Assembly: GCF_000473995.1 (NCBI RefSeq)
Contig: NC_022571.1
Coordinates: 4,681,416-4,745,415, forward strand
Direction: 5' to 3'
DNA from: Clostridium saccharobutylicum DSM 13864
GTDB lineage: Bacteria; Bacillota; Clostridia; Clostridiales; Clostridiaceae
Length of the DNA stretch: 64,000 bases
Part shown: positions 1 through 9,629 of the stretch, in pieces
How positions within the stretch are numbered: the first letter of the stretch is position 1
How the letters are laid out: each line of letters starts with the position of its first letter
Made by a program: the position numbers and the translations under genes
The notes under the pieces: generated by a model
Told to the model about the DNA's origin: nothing
Databases searched by the model: none
What the model saw: the letters and a program-made list of their open reading frames with translations, nothing else

Positions 1-682
1 TTGTATCATCATCATTGATTAAATCATCTGTATCTGTGTTCTTTAAAGTAACTGATTTACCAGCTGCTTCAACCTTGATTTTTCCTATATTGTAATCAGC
101 ATCGATGTAATTTCCATTTGCATCAGTGTATACTTCGTATTGTGCTACTCCTGCTTCTGAAGCATTTTTTACGTCATAGCTAGTAGAATACCATGTTGCA
201 CCATATTTTGCTCCTGGTATTACAGTTAATTGTTTACCATCTTTAGTTGCATCTGCATCTGTTTTAGAATATCTTCCATCGTTGTCAGATTTTATTTTCT
301 TTTTAAGATTTGCTGCAGCATCATCTGCATCATCTTCTACCATGTTATCATCTGTAACTTTACCACTTGTTAAATCAACGAAGTTGTCTCCATCTTGGAT
401 GTCAAGGTATTTTGCATTATGAACTCCATCGAATGAATCACCAGTACTAACACCGTCTAATTCAGTATACTTACCATCTTTTAAGTAGTATATAGCATCA
501 GTATCTCCGTCTTTAACATTTCCATCGATAACTGCAACACCATCTTTATAAGCTTGTGCGTTATATACTTTACCATCTTGAGATTCTATTCTCTTGTAAT
601 CAGCAGCGTAAGCTGGAACCATTGAAGCAACAGAAGCTGCAACTACTAATAAACTTGTTATTTTTGTTGATCTTTTAAACAT
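1..682 (-). CDS. Secreted protein, N-terminal part (cut by window edge)
   Basis: The reading frame is open from an ATG at 682 to the left window edge, giving 227 residues with no stop. A strong AGGAGGG site (694-700) lies 11 bases upstream. The protein starts with MFKRSTKITS, a hydrophobic stretch and VPAYAA, a typical Sec signal peptide cut near residue 26. The mature part is rich in Asp, Lys, Gly and Tyr, with recurring short D-G-K-x-Y phrases (for example DGKVYNA, KDGKYTELDG), and has no cysteine. It looks like a secreted or wall-associated clostridial surface protein. No enzyme motif is visible and the C-terminus, where wall-binding repeats would lie, is missing. I do not recognise the family. 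The AT-rich upstream region shares a 17-base word with the region upstream of the surface gene at 19380-20597. Confidence 0.8.
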   Translation of the reverse strand, partial: MFKRSTKITSLLVVAASVASMVPAYAADYKRIESQDGKVYNAQAYKDGVAVIDGNVKDGDTDAIYYLKDGKYTELDGVSTGDSFDGVHNAKYLDIQDGDNFVDLTSGKVTDDNMVEDDADDAAANLKKKIKSDNDGRYSKTDADATKDGKQLTVIPGAKYGATWYSTSYDVKNASEAGVAQYEVYTDANGNYIDADYNIGKIKVEAAGKSVTLKNTDTDDLINDDDT

Positions 683-946
683 AATTTTTCTTTCCCTCCT
701 AATTTTTCATAATTCAGATAAATTATAACACCCTTGTACATTTATGTAAAGGAATATTATGCTGAATATATTTATATTTAGTATAATAAACAATTTATTA
801 AATGTATTATTATACCCAATCTACATTATTTTAGTATAACATACCACATATAGTTTGTACATATAATTTTATCATATATTTATATATTTTCTTTATATGG
901 ATTTTAATTACTACAAAGTCATTATATATACAAACGTGATTTTAAT

Positions 947-963
947 TTTAGGTACTTTTTTAT
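947..963 (-). promoter_or_regulatory. 17-base word shared upstream of two surface genes
   Basis: The plus-strand word TTTAGGTACTTTTTTAT occurs here and, identical, at 20788-20804. Both sites lie upstream of minus-strand genes for secreted surface proteins, about 265 and 190 bases before the start codons. It may be an operator or part of a long leader, but AT-rich chance similarity is possible. Confidence 0.25.
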
Positions 964-1131
964 ATAAATTTTAGAAATATATTTTTTATTATACTTTATT
1001 TCCTTATTAGAACTAATTTGCATTATATAATACAAAGTTTAATTTAAATATTGGTACCTTTTTTAATATTGTAGAATAATTATTTTTTTATTACTGTTAT
1101 TCCTCATTTATGTAAATACTATATTTAGATT

Positions 1132-1215
1132 TATGTGGTAACTTACCGAAAGAATGAGGATTATATTTTCATAACCTTCTTGCTTAAGTTCATCCTCGTA
1201 TCTTTTCTCTTCAAT
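1132..1215 (+). repeat. Possible decayed copy (F) of the 191-nt structured element
   Basis: The end motif GTGGTAACTTACCGAAAG resembles the end and flank of the structured elements read from their complementary strand (compare copy E at 59103-59183). It is followed by an AATGAGGAT/ATCCTC hairpin with a loop containing TTCTTGCTTAAG. The interior is too diverged to align with confidence. Confidence 0.25.
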
Positions 1216-1240
1216 TTTATGTCTTATAGAATGTATGTAC

Positions 1241-1286
1241 TTAACAAAAAAACAGATAAGACTTTGTAATTTATCTTACCTGTTTT
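1241..1286 (-). terminator. Rho-independent terminator of polysaccharide cluster 1
   Basis: Read on the minus strand, an 11-bp stem (1284-1274 with 1261-1251, one G-T pair) closes a 12-base loop and is followed by TTTTTTTGTT. It lies just after the stop of the gene ending at 1322, so it ends the minus-strand cluster. Confidence 0.75.
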
Positions 1287-1321
1287 ATATCCTACATATA
1301 TTAAATTTGTTTTCTAATTAT

Positions 1322-2536
1322 TTAAATACTGTTTTTGTTTTCATAAAGTATTTTTTTATCTTCAAAATTTATAAATTCAAAAAAAACTTTGATAACTATA
1401 AAAAATTGAATTATGCTCGATATCACCATTGAAATTGATGTAACTCCAAATAAATAAGTCATGTACACATTCAATGACATCCCAATTATACCTACAGGAA
1501 CTACAATATTTTTTCTCCTAACTAAAAAATACACAACTGATAATATATCTGCTAGAAACATATATCTATCATGCATTGATGGTAGAAAATAAGTCTCAAC
1601 TAGTGTTAATAACAATGCCAATTCAATTATTTTTGTATTATCTAATTCAATTCTTTTACCTAAAATATATATAGATAAAATACCAATACTTATAATCGTA
1701 AAAATAATTCCACATTTACTAAACACTTTATTTCCATAAATCAAATTATATATATTAGGAAAGTTTAAAGTTAAGTTAGTATATTCACCAATTTGATTAA
1801 AATATACATTCCATAACAAATTTAAAGGTCTTCCAAACAAAAATGCAGGTATGTATAAAATAACATTTATCATAGGTATAATAAAAAAATTTATAATCGA
1901 AAAATCTTTTTTATTGAAATACAAAATTACATATAGCGGAAAAATAAATATAGCCTGTAATTTAAATGCCATAGCAAGTCCATAAAATAAAAATGCCTTA
2001 ACATATTTTTTATCTAACAAATAATAAATTGAAAATAAAATAAATGTAACATAAATAATGTCGCACTGCGCCCATGCAGAACTATTCAAAATAACAGTTG
2101 GTATAAATAAAACGAGTGAATAAGTAATAGTAGAAATAAGCTTAAAATTTTTATTATTTTTTAAAAGCTTTTTCATGATTAAATAACATGCCATTGCTCC
2201 AATATAATCAAATATAATAGAAATAAATTTAACTTTGAACATATAATTTAAAGGTACATATGTCAAACTTGCTAGTATGTATAAATAAGGCACATTATAA
2301 TCTGAATTTATAGATGCTATCCCTAAAAAGCCATTATGATTTGCTAAATATTCTCCCCACTTGCATATATAAACATCATAATCCGAACTTTTAATATCAA
2401 GAAAATTAACTCTTATAATAAATGCACAAATCGATACTATTATTATGAACATTTTATATAAGTTTTTATCAACAAATTCAATTATTTTCTTATCTATTAT
2501 ATTTAAATAACTTTTAATATTAAATCCAGGTTGCAT
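1322..2536 (-). CDS. GT-C type membrane glycosyltransferase (Gpi18/mannosyltransferase-like)
   Basis: This 404-residue polytopic protein has about ten hydrophobic segments. The phrases SSAWAQCDIIY (about residues 150-160), AMAFKLQAIFIFP and PSMHDRYMF fit the GT-C superfamily of polyprenyl-phosphate-sugar-dependent transferases (Gpi18/COG5542-like), which add sugars on the outer face of the membrane. The catalytic acid typical of the first loop may be within SSDYDVY (about 50-56). The start ATG has AAAGGAAAG 6 bases upstream. It is the last gene of cluster 1, followed by a terminator. With the GtrB-like enzyme upstream it suggests that lipid-linked sugars made inside are used outside to decorate a glycan. 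The sugar is unknown. Confidence 0.7.
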   Translation of the reverse strand: MQPGFNIKSYLNIIDKKIIEFVDKNLYKMFIIIVSICAFIIRVNFLDIKSSDYDVYICKWGEYLANHNGFLGIASINSDYNVPYLYILASLTYVPLNYMFKVKFISIIFDYIGAMACYLIMKKLLKNNKNFKLISTITYSLVLFIPTVILNSSAWAQCDIIYVTFILFSIYYLLDKKYVKAFLFYGLAMAFKLQAIFIFPLYVILYFNKKDFSIINFFIIPMINVILYIPAFLFGRPLNLLWNVYFNQIGEYTNLTLNFPNIYNLIYGNKVFSKCGIIFTIISIGILSIYILGKRIELDNTKIIELALLLTLVETYFLPSMHDRYMFLADILSVVYFLVRRKNIVVPVGIIGMSLNVYMTYLFGVTSISMVISSIIQFFIVIKVFFEFINFEDKKILYENKNSI

Positions 2537-2580
2537 TCTTTTCTTTCCTTTTCAATATATTTTTAATTCACTTTTATTCT

Positions 2581-2614
2581 AAAGTAAGCAATAAACACTC
2601 TTTATGCTTACTTT
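2581..2614 (-). repeat. 10-bp hairpin between two cluster 1 genes
   Basis: AAAGTAAGCA (2581-2590) is perfectly complementary to 2605-2614, with a 14-base loop. On the transcribed minus strand no U-tract follows, so it is not a standard terminator. It may be a processing or attenuation structure. Confidence 0.4.
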
Positions 2615-2670
2615 CAAAAAAGTTTCAATCATTAATTTTTTATTTCAATATATATTTTTTAAATTTATTC

Positions 2671-3636
2671 TTAAACATCTTTTATTTTGTTTTCAATTAA
2701 TCTATCAGAAATTATAAATCTTGGTCTTTGTTTCGTTTCATTATATATCTTTCCAATATACTCACCTATAACTCCAAGGCATAAAAGCTGAATTCCCCCA
2801 AGCATCCAAATAGAAATAGTTAAAGATGTCCATCCTGTTACTGCATTTCCAATAAAATTAATAATGATAGAATATATTAAAGTTAGAATACTAATAAAAA
2901 ATATAGTAAAACCGATTCCTGTAATTATTCTTATAGGTTTTATGCTGAGTGATGTAATTCCATCTAAAGCAAAAGCAATCATCTTTTTTAGTGGATATTT
3001 TGATTCACCTGCAAATCTTTCATGACGTTCATATTCAACTATTGAATATTTGTATCCTACCAAAGGAACCATCCCTCTAAGAAATAAATTAACTTCTCTA
3101 AACTTATTCAACCCTTCTAAAGCACGCTTACTCATAAGGCGATAGTCAGCATGATTATATACCATATCTACTCCTAGACTACTCATTAGCTTATAGAAAG
3201 CTAAAGCAGTTGTTCTCTTAAAGAAAGTATCAGTATCTCTCGAACATCTTACCCCATAAACAACATCAGATCCTTGATAATACTGTTCAACGAATTTATC
3301 TATAACATTTACATCATCTTGCAAATCTGCATCTAATGATATAGTCATATCTGCAAATTCCTTAGCAGTCATAAGCCCCGCTAGTAATGCATTTTGATGT
3401 CCCCTATTTCTTGAAAGATTAATACCAGAAAAAATATTGTTTTCAGAATGTAATTCCTTTATAATACTCCAAGTTTTATCTTTTGAACCATCATTAACAA
3501 AAAGAATTTTGCTTTCATCTGATATAATATTATTTTTAATCATAGTATTTATTTTTTCAATTAATCTTTTTGCGGTTTCATGTAGTACCTCTTCTTCATT
3601 ATAGCAAGGTATAACTAAATATAAAGTATCTTTCAT
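2671..3636 (-). CDS. GtrB-like polyprenyl-phosphate glycosyltransferase (GT2, DPM1 family)
   Basis: This 321-residue protein has an N-terminal GT2 domain: VIPCYNEEE at 8-16, NDGSKD at 48-53, the DAD-type catalytic motif DADLQDD at 102-108, and SRNRGHQNA before it. Two membrane segments follow at about 230-255 and 268-290. This is the layout of bactoprenol glucosyltransferase GtrB and dolichol-phosphate mannose synthase, which transfer a sugar from a nucleotide to undecaprenyl phosphate on the inner face of the membrane. The product would be donor for the neighbouring membrane transferases (3699-5225 and 1322-2536). A small GtrA-like flippase gene, the usual partner, is not visible. The RBS AAGGAG lies 10 bases before the ATG. 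Confidence 0.88.
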   Translation of the reverse strand: MKDTLYLVIPCYNEEEVLHETAKRLIEKINTMIKNNIISDESKILFVNDGSKDKTWSIIKELHSENNIFSGINLSRNRGHQNALLAGLMTAKEFADMTISLDADLQDDVNVIDKFVEQYYQGSDVVYGVRCSRDTDTFFKRTTALAFYKLMSSLGVDMVYNHADYRLMSKRALEGLNKFREVNLFLRGMVPLVGYKYSIVEYERHERFAGESKYPLKKMIAFALDGITSLSIKPIRIITGIGFTIFFISILTLIYSIIINFIGNAVTGWTSLTISIWMLGGIQLLCLGVIGEYIGKIYNETKQRPRFIISDRLIENKIKDV

Positions 3637-3698
3637 ATAGCACTTTCTCCTTAATTTCGGTAATTTTAAATACTTATGTATGCATTTTAATAATATTT

Positions 3699-5225
3699 TT
3701 AATACAAAATCAAATATAACGTATCTCCTACAAAAATAAATTGCTCATCTTTAGAAAACTCATCCCAATTTTTCCCCTTAAAGTACTTCTCATATATTGT
3801 TGAATCCATTGGTACTTTAATATAATCTTTATCTGAAAAATAATTTATCATATTCACATTGGCCCAAGGTGTTATAAATGCCCTTATATTAGTATCATAA
3901 ATTGAATATCCAATATTTTTATAATTATATGTAGGTTTTGTATCATTTTCTGCAGCAATATATTTAACCTTAATATTATTTTGATTTTCGTATTTTTCAA
4001 TTTCTTGATTAATCATTGAAACATATTCTTGATCTAATCTATTGCTTTCCATATGATTAATACCAATGTTCTGTATTTGTATATAATTGATTATTAAAAA
4101 CGTACTTGATATAACCAGTAATGCTCTCTCCATTCTCTTATTATTTTTACAATTAAACATTACTAAAATAATAAGAGAAGATAAAAACACAAAAAATCCT
4201 ACAATAGTTCTTTGTGCTAACCATAGATTACTTGTAAATAAATGTGGTGCAAATATAATTAAATAATTGATAACTATAACACATATAAAATATGCAATAT
4301 TTTTTTTACAATATTTATTTTTTCTTAGTAAATAACCAAGCATAAAAAATAATACAATACCAAATATACTAACACTATATTTAGGAAGAAAATTATATGC
4401 ATTATTCCAAATACTTTTTTGTACTCTTAAGACTCCTTCCATATTTGTTTTTATAACTTCAAAACTAAAACTCGGTGCCCTATCACCCTTTACAGCTATT
4501 CCTAATACTATTGCTAATTTTAATAATAAAACATTCAAGACAGAATTAGAAAAACCTATAAAAAGTACGAGAAATGATTCTTTGACAGAAACCATGTTTA
4601 AGTTCATTTTATTTTTAATTAAACAAATCACTAAACTGTATATAATAAAAATGCCTAAATTTGCTTGATATATTCCCATAGAAATCATTAAAAATAGGAA
4701 GGAACCTATAATATTAATAATTCTATTACCTTTATTTAATATGTAAATTGCTGCAACAGTACTAACTAATCCTGTACCTAAGAAAAAAGTAATCTCCGGA
4801 TACAAAAACCATTCTAATAAAAATACATTTATAAAAGATAATATAATTGAAATATTAACCAATATCCACTGACTAAATTTTAAGCTTTGTAAATACTTAC
4901 TTATAATCGAAAACAATATTGTACTTGACGCCGCAATACAAATTATTAAATATACTGAAAATATTTGCTGATTTAATGTTGGATTAATATTTAATTTATT
5001 AAATATTAAATTTAAAAAATATGTAACCATTCTCCCTTGCATTAGATATTGCATTCCTAAATTATCATATATAATAGCATAAGAATCTACAGAAAAATGC
5101 ATTTTCAGAAACATTGCATAAGCAATTCCTACAAAAATTAAATGTGTTATAAATATTTTAATATTACTACTTTCAAATTCTAATTTTTTCATATTAATCA
5201 CATTTTCATTCAAATTTTCTTTCAT
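3699..5225 (-). CDS. GtrII-like membrane glucosyltransferase
   Basis: The 508-residue protein has about eleven membrane segments and a polar C-terminal tail (about 410-508). The beginning, with a large hydrophobic helix followed by FSVDSYAIIYDN and LMQGRM, matches the Glucos_trans_II (GtrII) family, which moves glucose from undecaprenyl phosphate onto surface glycan. I chose the ATG at 5225 because AAGGAG stands 7 bases upstream; an upstream in-frame ATG at 5255 would place this RBS inside the coding region. Together with the GtrB-like gene just downstream it forms a two-part glycan-decorating unit. The acceptor is unknown. Confidence 0.72.
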   Translation of the reverse strand: MKENLNENVINMKKLEFESSNIKIFITHLIFVGIAYAMFLKMHFSVDSYAIIYDNLGMQYLMQGRMVTYFLNLIFNKLNINPTLNQQIFSVYLIICIAASSTILFSIISKYLQSLKFSQWILVNISIILSFINVFLLEWFLYPEITFFLGTGLVSTVAAIYILNKGNRIINIIGSFLFLMISMGIYQANLGIFIIYSLVICLIKNKMNLNMVSVKESFLVLFIGFSNSVLNVLLLKLAIVLGIAVKGDRAPSFSFEVIKTNMEGVLRVQKSIWNNAYNFLPKYSVSIFGIVLFFMLGYLLRKNKYCKKNIAYFICVIVINYLIIFAPHLFTSNLWLAQRTIVGFFVFLSSLIILVMFNCKNNKRMERALLVISSTFLIINYIQIQNIGINHMESNRLDQEYVSMINQEIEKYENQNNIKVKYIAAENDTKPTYNYKNIGYSIYDTNIRAFITPWANVNMINYFSDKDYIKVPMDSTIYEKYFKGKNWDEFSKDEQFIFVGDTLYLILY

Positions 5226-5306
5226 TAATTTCTCCTTACAAATATTTTTAATCATTATTTATTATAATAATGCCATAATTCTCATAAATTTATCCAATTA
5301 AAATTT

Positions 5307-5360
5307 AACTCGTTGTACTATATTATTACAATTGATTAATTTTAATTAGTACAACGAGTT
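5307..5360 (-). repeat. 14-bp perfect inverted repeat between cluster 1 genes
   Basis: AACTCGTTGTACTA (5307-5320) pairs perfectly with 5347-5360, with an AT-rich loop of 26 bases. It sits between the stop at 5371 and the next start at 5225. The transcribed strand continues AAATTTTAATTGG, a poor U-tract. It may be a weak terminator or an intra-operon stability or attenuation hairpin. Confidence 0.5.
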
Positions 5361-5370
5361 ACACTACTTT

Positions 5371-8300
5371 TTAAATATTCTTTTTAAAATATTTTTTTAA
5401 AATTTTATATCCTTTTTTACATATCTTAAATATTATAGGGGTATTTTCAAGCTTATTTTTTACTTTTCCCTTCAAAGTTTTTCTATCAAAGATCGTATAA
5501 ATCATAAACTTAATAATCTTATTTCTTCCCCATAGTATTTTCTCTATCATACTACTATAATCCATACCACTATCTAAACCTAAAGTAGGATTTTCAGCTT
5601 TTAGTATTTCTATTTCATTTTTAATAAATTCATATATATTAATTCTATCTCTAGCACCATAAACTAAATCTTCAAAATAAGAAGCCTTAAATATTTTTCT
5701 ATCAATATCTTTTGAATTTATAAGCATTCCTTCAAATACAAGTGATACTTCTTGACTCTTAAAAGGAATATATTCAATATATTCTTTAAAAATTTCAATA
5801 TAATCTTCTGTAAAATCAATTGCACCTTTTTGAATTAAATCTACAATAAAGAAATCTTGAAAATCTTTTTCTTCTAAATCAAACCTTGGTATTACTGTTC
5901 CTTCTTTTCTTTTAAATCCTATACAAGAAGGTCCTGGATCTGAAAGAAGATGTTCTCTTATTAATCCAGTCATGTTAGGAGTAAAATCATAAAAACTTTT
6001 TATTTTAAAATTATGCTTTCTCTTAACACTATCTGATTTCTTACTGTCACTATGTATAAAATACACATTTATTCCTTCTCCTGCTAGCTTTGAAACTGCT
6101 CCTTGAATCCTTCCACTATAACCCAAATCAAAAGTAACATCTTTTTTACAATTTAAAATTGAATAATAATCTTTTGCAACATTATAAGATTTCTCATGCT
6201 TCATTCCGTCATATAAGTTTTCTAAATAATATCTCATAAAATTATTATACTCATCTTCGTTTTCAAATGCTTTATTATATAAAATTCCATTATTCCTTAA
6301 ATTTATTTCTATATCTTTATTAACTTCTTTTGAACAAAACTTAAGTAAAGATAAAATTGTCTTTGGAGTATGATTTCTAAATTCAATAGGTAAATCATAA
6401 AAATCAAGTTCATTTATAAGCATTCCTGGTAAAAGTGATTTTCTAGATGTATAAATATACTTAGCTTCTGGTGCATTTTTATATACTTCATGATACTTTT
6501 CGTATATTTTCATAGGAAGATACCCATCTCTAGACATAAAATGAATATTATCATATTCTTTTTCTTCTGATTCTTCCATTATCCATTTTACTATTCCTGC
6601 CATATGCATCCCAACAGCATAATATCCCATAAAATATGGATCAATATTAAAATCACTAACTTCATTAAAACTTCTATATGGATTATCAAAATACTTGTTT
6701 GCCACAAGTGCTAACATTGAACGAAATCCTAATGAATCCATAAAGCCTTTTGGATTCTGTACACTTCCACATGCAGACTTGGCTATATAACCACAATTAT
6801 TAGTGCATACATTAGGAATTTTATTTTCAAAAACCTCTAATGCCTTTGGAATAAACATAGTTTTAATTCCAACTGCCTCAGCATTTATGATATCATTTTG
6901 CCATGTATCACCTAAATGAAGAATTTTATTTCCTTTAACGTTCAAATCTTCTAATACTGTTTTAAATAGTGCACCATTGTATTTAGTTAATCTTAATGTA
7001 GAAGATAAATATAACTTTTCATATCCATAATATCCATTTTTACTTAATATTTTAACAATAGTTTCTTCATCAAGATACATATCTGAAACTATGATTACTT
7101 TTTTTCCACATATTAGTGCAGCATCAAAAAGTTCTTTTACAGACTTACGCTCACGACAAAGTTGTATCTCTAATTTTTTTTCTTCTTCTTTCATCAAATT
7201 TGCAATGTCAACAGGTATATTGTATTCCATACTTATATAATTATAAATTTCATCAATATTAACATCTTGAAAAGAAGGATGTAAACCGCTTTCCTTTTGT
7301 CTTGCTATAGATTCTGCAGCAATTCTTATTTTATAAAAACTGATATTAGTCTCATATAATTCTTCGAATTTCTTATCTAACATATAAAATAAATCAGTAG
7401 GATTATAAAGCGGACGACATATTAATGTATCAAATATATCAAAGCTAATATACTCATAATCCCCTGTTATTATTTGTTCTTTTATGTGTTCTAGTCCACC
7501 GTTCCATTTTGTGTTAATAGATTCAAAGAAATGATCGTCTTCACTAGTATGTTCTTTATATTGTGGTAAAAATTCTTCCATAATTTTAGCTGCACATACT
7601 TTTTTGTGACCAAAGAAAACTCTTTCTCCAAGTTCCCTCCACATTCTAGAATAATACTTTTTAGTTTCTAAAAATTTATCTTTTATCCATTGTGGTGCAT
7701 TAACATCTTCAAAAAAATCATTTACAAAATCAAATACTAATTTTATATCTTTCATATTTTTTTCAAATTTTTTTATTGTTATATCATCTACATTTGTTGA
7801 TGCATCTCCATTTTGACAATAGAAATATCCATCATTTTGTGTTGTAGTAACTTTTTCAGCATAGTAAAACATCAATGTGGAAAAAGCAATATCTTCTGTC
7901 ATAATTAAATGCTCTGTTATTTTGTTATAATATTCTAAACACTTATCCCATAATTCCTTTTTATATAATTTATTCCATACTGTATGCCACGAATAACATA
8001 ACCCCTTTTGATTGAAATAATTATTTCTTACTTCTTCTCCGTTAAGCTCATCAAACAAAAAACAACAATCATGTAAATTATTAATATATTGTTCTTCTTT
8101 ACTTTTTTCAAAAATTGTTTTACCAATTACAATATCCGAATTATTTTTGATTGCATTCTTTACCAAGCAATGATAAAAATCTATAGTTACATAATCATCA
8201 CTATCAATAAATGCAATATAATCACCAGTAGCAATTTCAGCACCTTTTAATCGTGCACAAAATAATCCCTTATTTTTTTCATATGTAACATACTTTATTC

Positions 8301-8478
8301 TTTCATCATGTTCCATATAAGAATTTATTATTTCCTCTGCATTTCCTGGGGAACAATCATTTACAACAATGATTTCGATATTTTTATAACTCTGATTTAC
8401 AACACTATCTAAACAACGTTTTAAATACTTTTCCGTGTTATAAACTGGTATTATAATAGAAATCAAAGCATCCATCAT
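5371..8478 (-). CDS. Three-domain protein: GT2 glycosyltransferase, HAD hydrolase, SRDGY domain
   Basis: This 1035-residue protein has three parts. Residues 1 to about 300 are a GT2 transferase (IIPVYNTEKYLKRCLDS, VNDCSPGN, catalytic DSDD at 92-95). Residues about 340-560 are a HAD-like hydrolase (nucleophile motif FDIFDTL with D347, SDMY at 465-468, GDTWQND at 523-529); the second Asp of the canonical DxDxT motif is Phe. Residues about 600-1000 are a less familiar domain with SRDGY at 649-653 and DLGYSGRIQ at 784-792. The same two motifs, 135-140 residues apart, occur in the separate protein at 11832-13214. The fusion type is found in capsule clusters. It probably modifies or caps a glycan chain; the exact reaction cannot be read from sequence. 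RBS AGGAG lies 11 bases before the ATG. Confidence 0.8.
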   Translation of the reverse strand: MMDALISIIIPVYNTEKYLKRCLDSVVNQSYKNIEIIVVNDCSPGNAEEIINSYMEHDERIKYVTYEKNKGLFCARLKGAEIATGDYIAFIDSDDYVTIDFYHCLVKNAIKNNSDIVIGKTIFEKSKEEQYINNLHDCCFLFDELNGEEVRNNYFNQKGLCYSWHTVWNKLYKKELWDKCLEYYNKITEHLIMTEDIAFSTLMFYYAEKVTTTQNDGYFYCQNGDASTNVDDITIKKFEKNMKDIKLVFDFVNDFFEDVNAPQWIKDKFLETKKYYSRMWRELGERVFFGHKKVCAAKIMEEFLPQYKEHTSEDDHFFESINTKWNGGLEHIKEQIITGDYEYISFDIFDTLICRPLYNPTDLFYMLDKKFEELYETNISFYKIRIAAESIARQKESGLHPSFQDVNIDEIYNYISMEYNIPVDIANLMKEEEKKLEIQLCRERKSVKELFDAALICGKKVIIVSDMYLDEETIVKILSKNGYYGYEKLYLSSTLRLTKYNGALFKTVLEDLNVKGNKILHLGDTWQNDIINAEAVGIKTMFIPKALEVFENKIPNVCTNNCGYIAKSACGSVQNPKGFMDSLGFRSMLALVANKYFDNPYRSFNEVSDFNIDPYFMGYYAVGMHMAGIVKWIMEESEEKEYDNIHFMSRDGYLPMKIYEKYHEVYKNAPEAKYIYTSRKSLLPGMLINELDFYDLPIEFRNHTPKTILSLLKFCSKEVNKDIEINLRNNGILYNKAFENEDEYNNFMRYYLENLYDGMKHEKSYNVAKDYYSILNCKKDVTFDLGYSGRIQGAVSKLAGEGINVYFIHSDSKKSDSVKRKHNFKIKSFYDFTPNMTGLIREHLLSDPGPSCIGFKRKEGTVIPRFDLEEKDFQDFFIVDLIQKGAIDFTEDYIEIFKEYIEYIPFKSQEVSLVFEGMLINSKDIDRKIFKASYFEDLVYGARDRINIYEFIKNEIEILKAENPTLGLDSGMDYSSMIEKILWGRNKIIKFMIYTIFDRKTLKGKVKNKLENTPIIFKICKKGYKILKKYFKKNI

Positions 8479-8501
8479 AATAATCTACACTCCTAATCAA
8501 T

Positions 8502-9602
8502 TTATTTTTTTATAAATTTTCCGAAAAAGCTTTTTTTTAATTTTTCTTCTAATTCAAAAAGAATATTTTCTTTTTCTGCAATTCTAGTTTCTAGTTCACT
8601 AATATATCTGTCTTTACCTTCTACGTTCAACTTATAATCATTTAAAATTTTATCTTTTTCACTAATTTGAATTTCTAGTTCGTTTATATATTTATCTTTA
8701 CCTTCTACATTTAACTTATAAGCATTTAAATCTTTATCTTTTTCTAAAACCTGTTTTTCTAATACTCCTATATATTTGTTCTTTTCAATCATATCTTCAT
8801 TGTATCTGTTCAAATGAAGATCTTTAACTTTTAATTGCTCCATTAAACTATCAATATAGAATTTATTGTCCTTTAATATAAAATATCTTTTTCTTAATTC
8901 TTCTCTATATTCTACAGACAAAGCATTATTTTGTCTTTGATATTTGCTTAAATTGATTTTATTAATAGCTCTCATATATTTTTCTTCTGAAAGAAAAATT
9001 ATTCCTAGTCCCCAACTAAAATCAAATCTCATTGTGTTTTTAAATTTTTCACTTAATTCATTCCAAAATTTATTTGATCCCATTATACTTCCTAATACAA
9101 TATCTTCACTTATATCATGCAAAAAAATTATTCCATCATTTTTCACCTTAGGAAACCACGTATAAAAGTCATGCTTAACATCATCATAATGATGAGAACC
9201 ATCAATATGTAATACATCAATTGAATTGTCTTCAAATTTTGAAATTGCTTCATCAAATGTCATTCTTAACATATTTATTTTTTGTTCAGAATAGAATTTA
9301 TCTATTGTCTTTTTAAAAACCGAATATACATCATTTTCATAATCATTCTTTGTAAAATCATCACCAGACCACGTATCAATTGCATCAAGTTCTGTATTCA
9401 AATTAAAATCTTTTATCGCTTGAGCAAATGCAAACGCCGAACATCCATAATGACTTCCTAATTCAACAATAGTTTTTGGTTTGAAAAAACTCACAAAATC
9501 ATATGCAAAATTTCTATGTCCTGACCAAGGTGAATATCTAAGTAAATCATAATTTATTTCATCACATTCAAACTTTGGTTCATGATAGCTCCATTCTTCC
9601 AT
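8502..9602 (-). CDS. Class I SAM methyltransferase with C-terminal coiled coil
   Basis: This is a 366-residue protein. Residues about 20-200 form a Methyltransf_24-type domain: SAM-binding VELGSHYG (46-53), DAIDTW, HIDGSHHYDD (132-141) and LHD (161-163). Residues about 255-355 are heptad-rich, built from roughly 30-residue repeats of the type NVEGKD-x-YI-x-ELE-x-I-x-EKD, and should form a long coiled coil. The protein ends in a basic patch FFGKFIKK. Methyltransferases of this type often modify or cap glycan chains. The coiled coil is reminiscent of chain-length rulers such as WbdD, which sits beside a Wzm/Wzt exporter as this one does. That parallel is inference; no kinase domain is present. 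RBS GAGGGG precedes the ATG. Confidence 0.8.
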   Translation of the reverse strand: MEEWSYHEPKFECDEINYDLLRYSPWSGHRNFAYDFVSFFKPKTIVELGSHYGCSAFAFAQAIKDFNLNTELDAIDTWSGDDFTKNDYENDVYSVFKKTIDKFYSEQKINMLRMTFDEAISKFEDNSIDVLHIDGSHHYDDVKHDFYTWFPKVKNDGIIFLHDISEDIVLGSIMGSNKFWNELSEKFKNTMRFDFSWGLGIIFLSEEKYMRAINKINLSKYQRQNNALSVEYREELRKRYFILKDNKFYIDSLMEQLKVKDLHLNRYNEDMIEKNKYIGVLEKQVLEKDKDLNAYKLNVEGKDKYINELEIQISEKDKILNDYKLNVEGKDRYISELETRIAEKENILFELEEKLKKSFFGKFIKK

Positions 9603-9629
9603 TTTAATTATCCCCTCTTATTTTTTAAT

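Larger units (their letters stand above)
683..1321. other. Gene-free AT-rich region
   Basis: No convincing gene lies here. It should hold the promoter of the secreted-protein gene starting at 682. It also carries a word identical to one at 20788-20804 (947-963), a doubtful decayed repeat element (1132-1215) and a terminator (1241-1286). Confidence 0.7.

Noticed and set aside
1235-1432. 65-codon plus-strand open frame
   Set aside because: It overlaps the terminator and the 3' end of the membrane glycosyltransferase gene, has no RBS, and its composition is that of AT-rich noncoding DNA.
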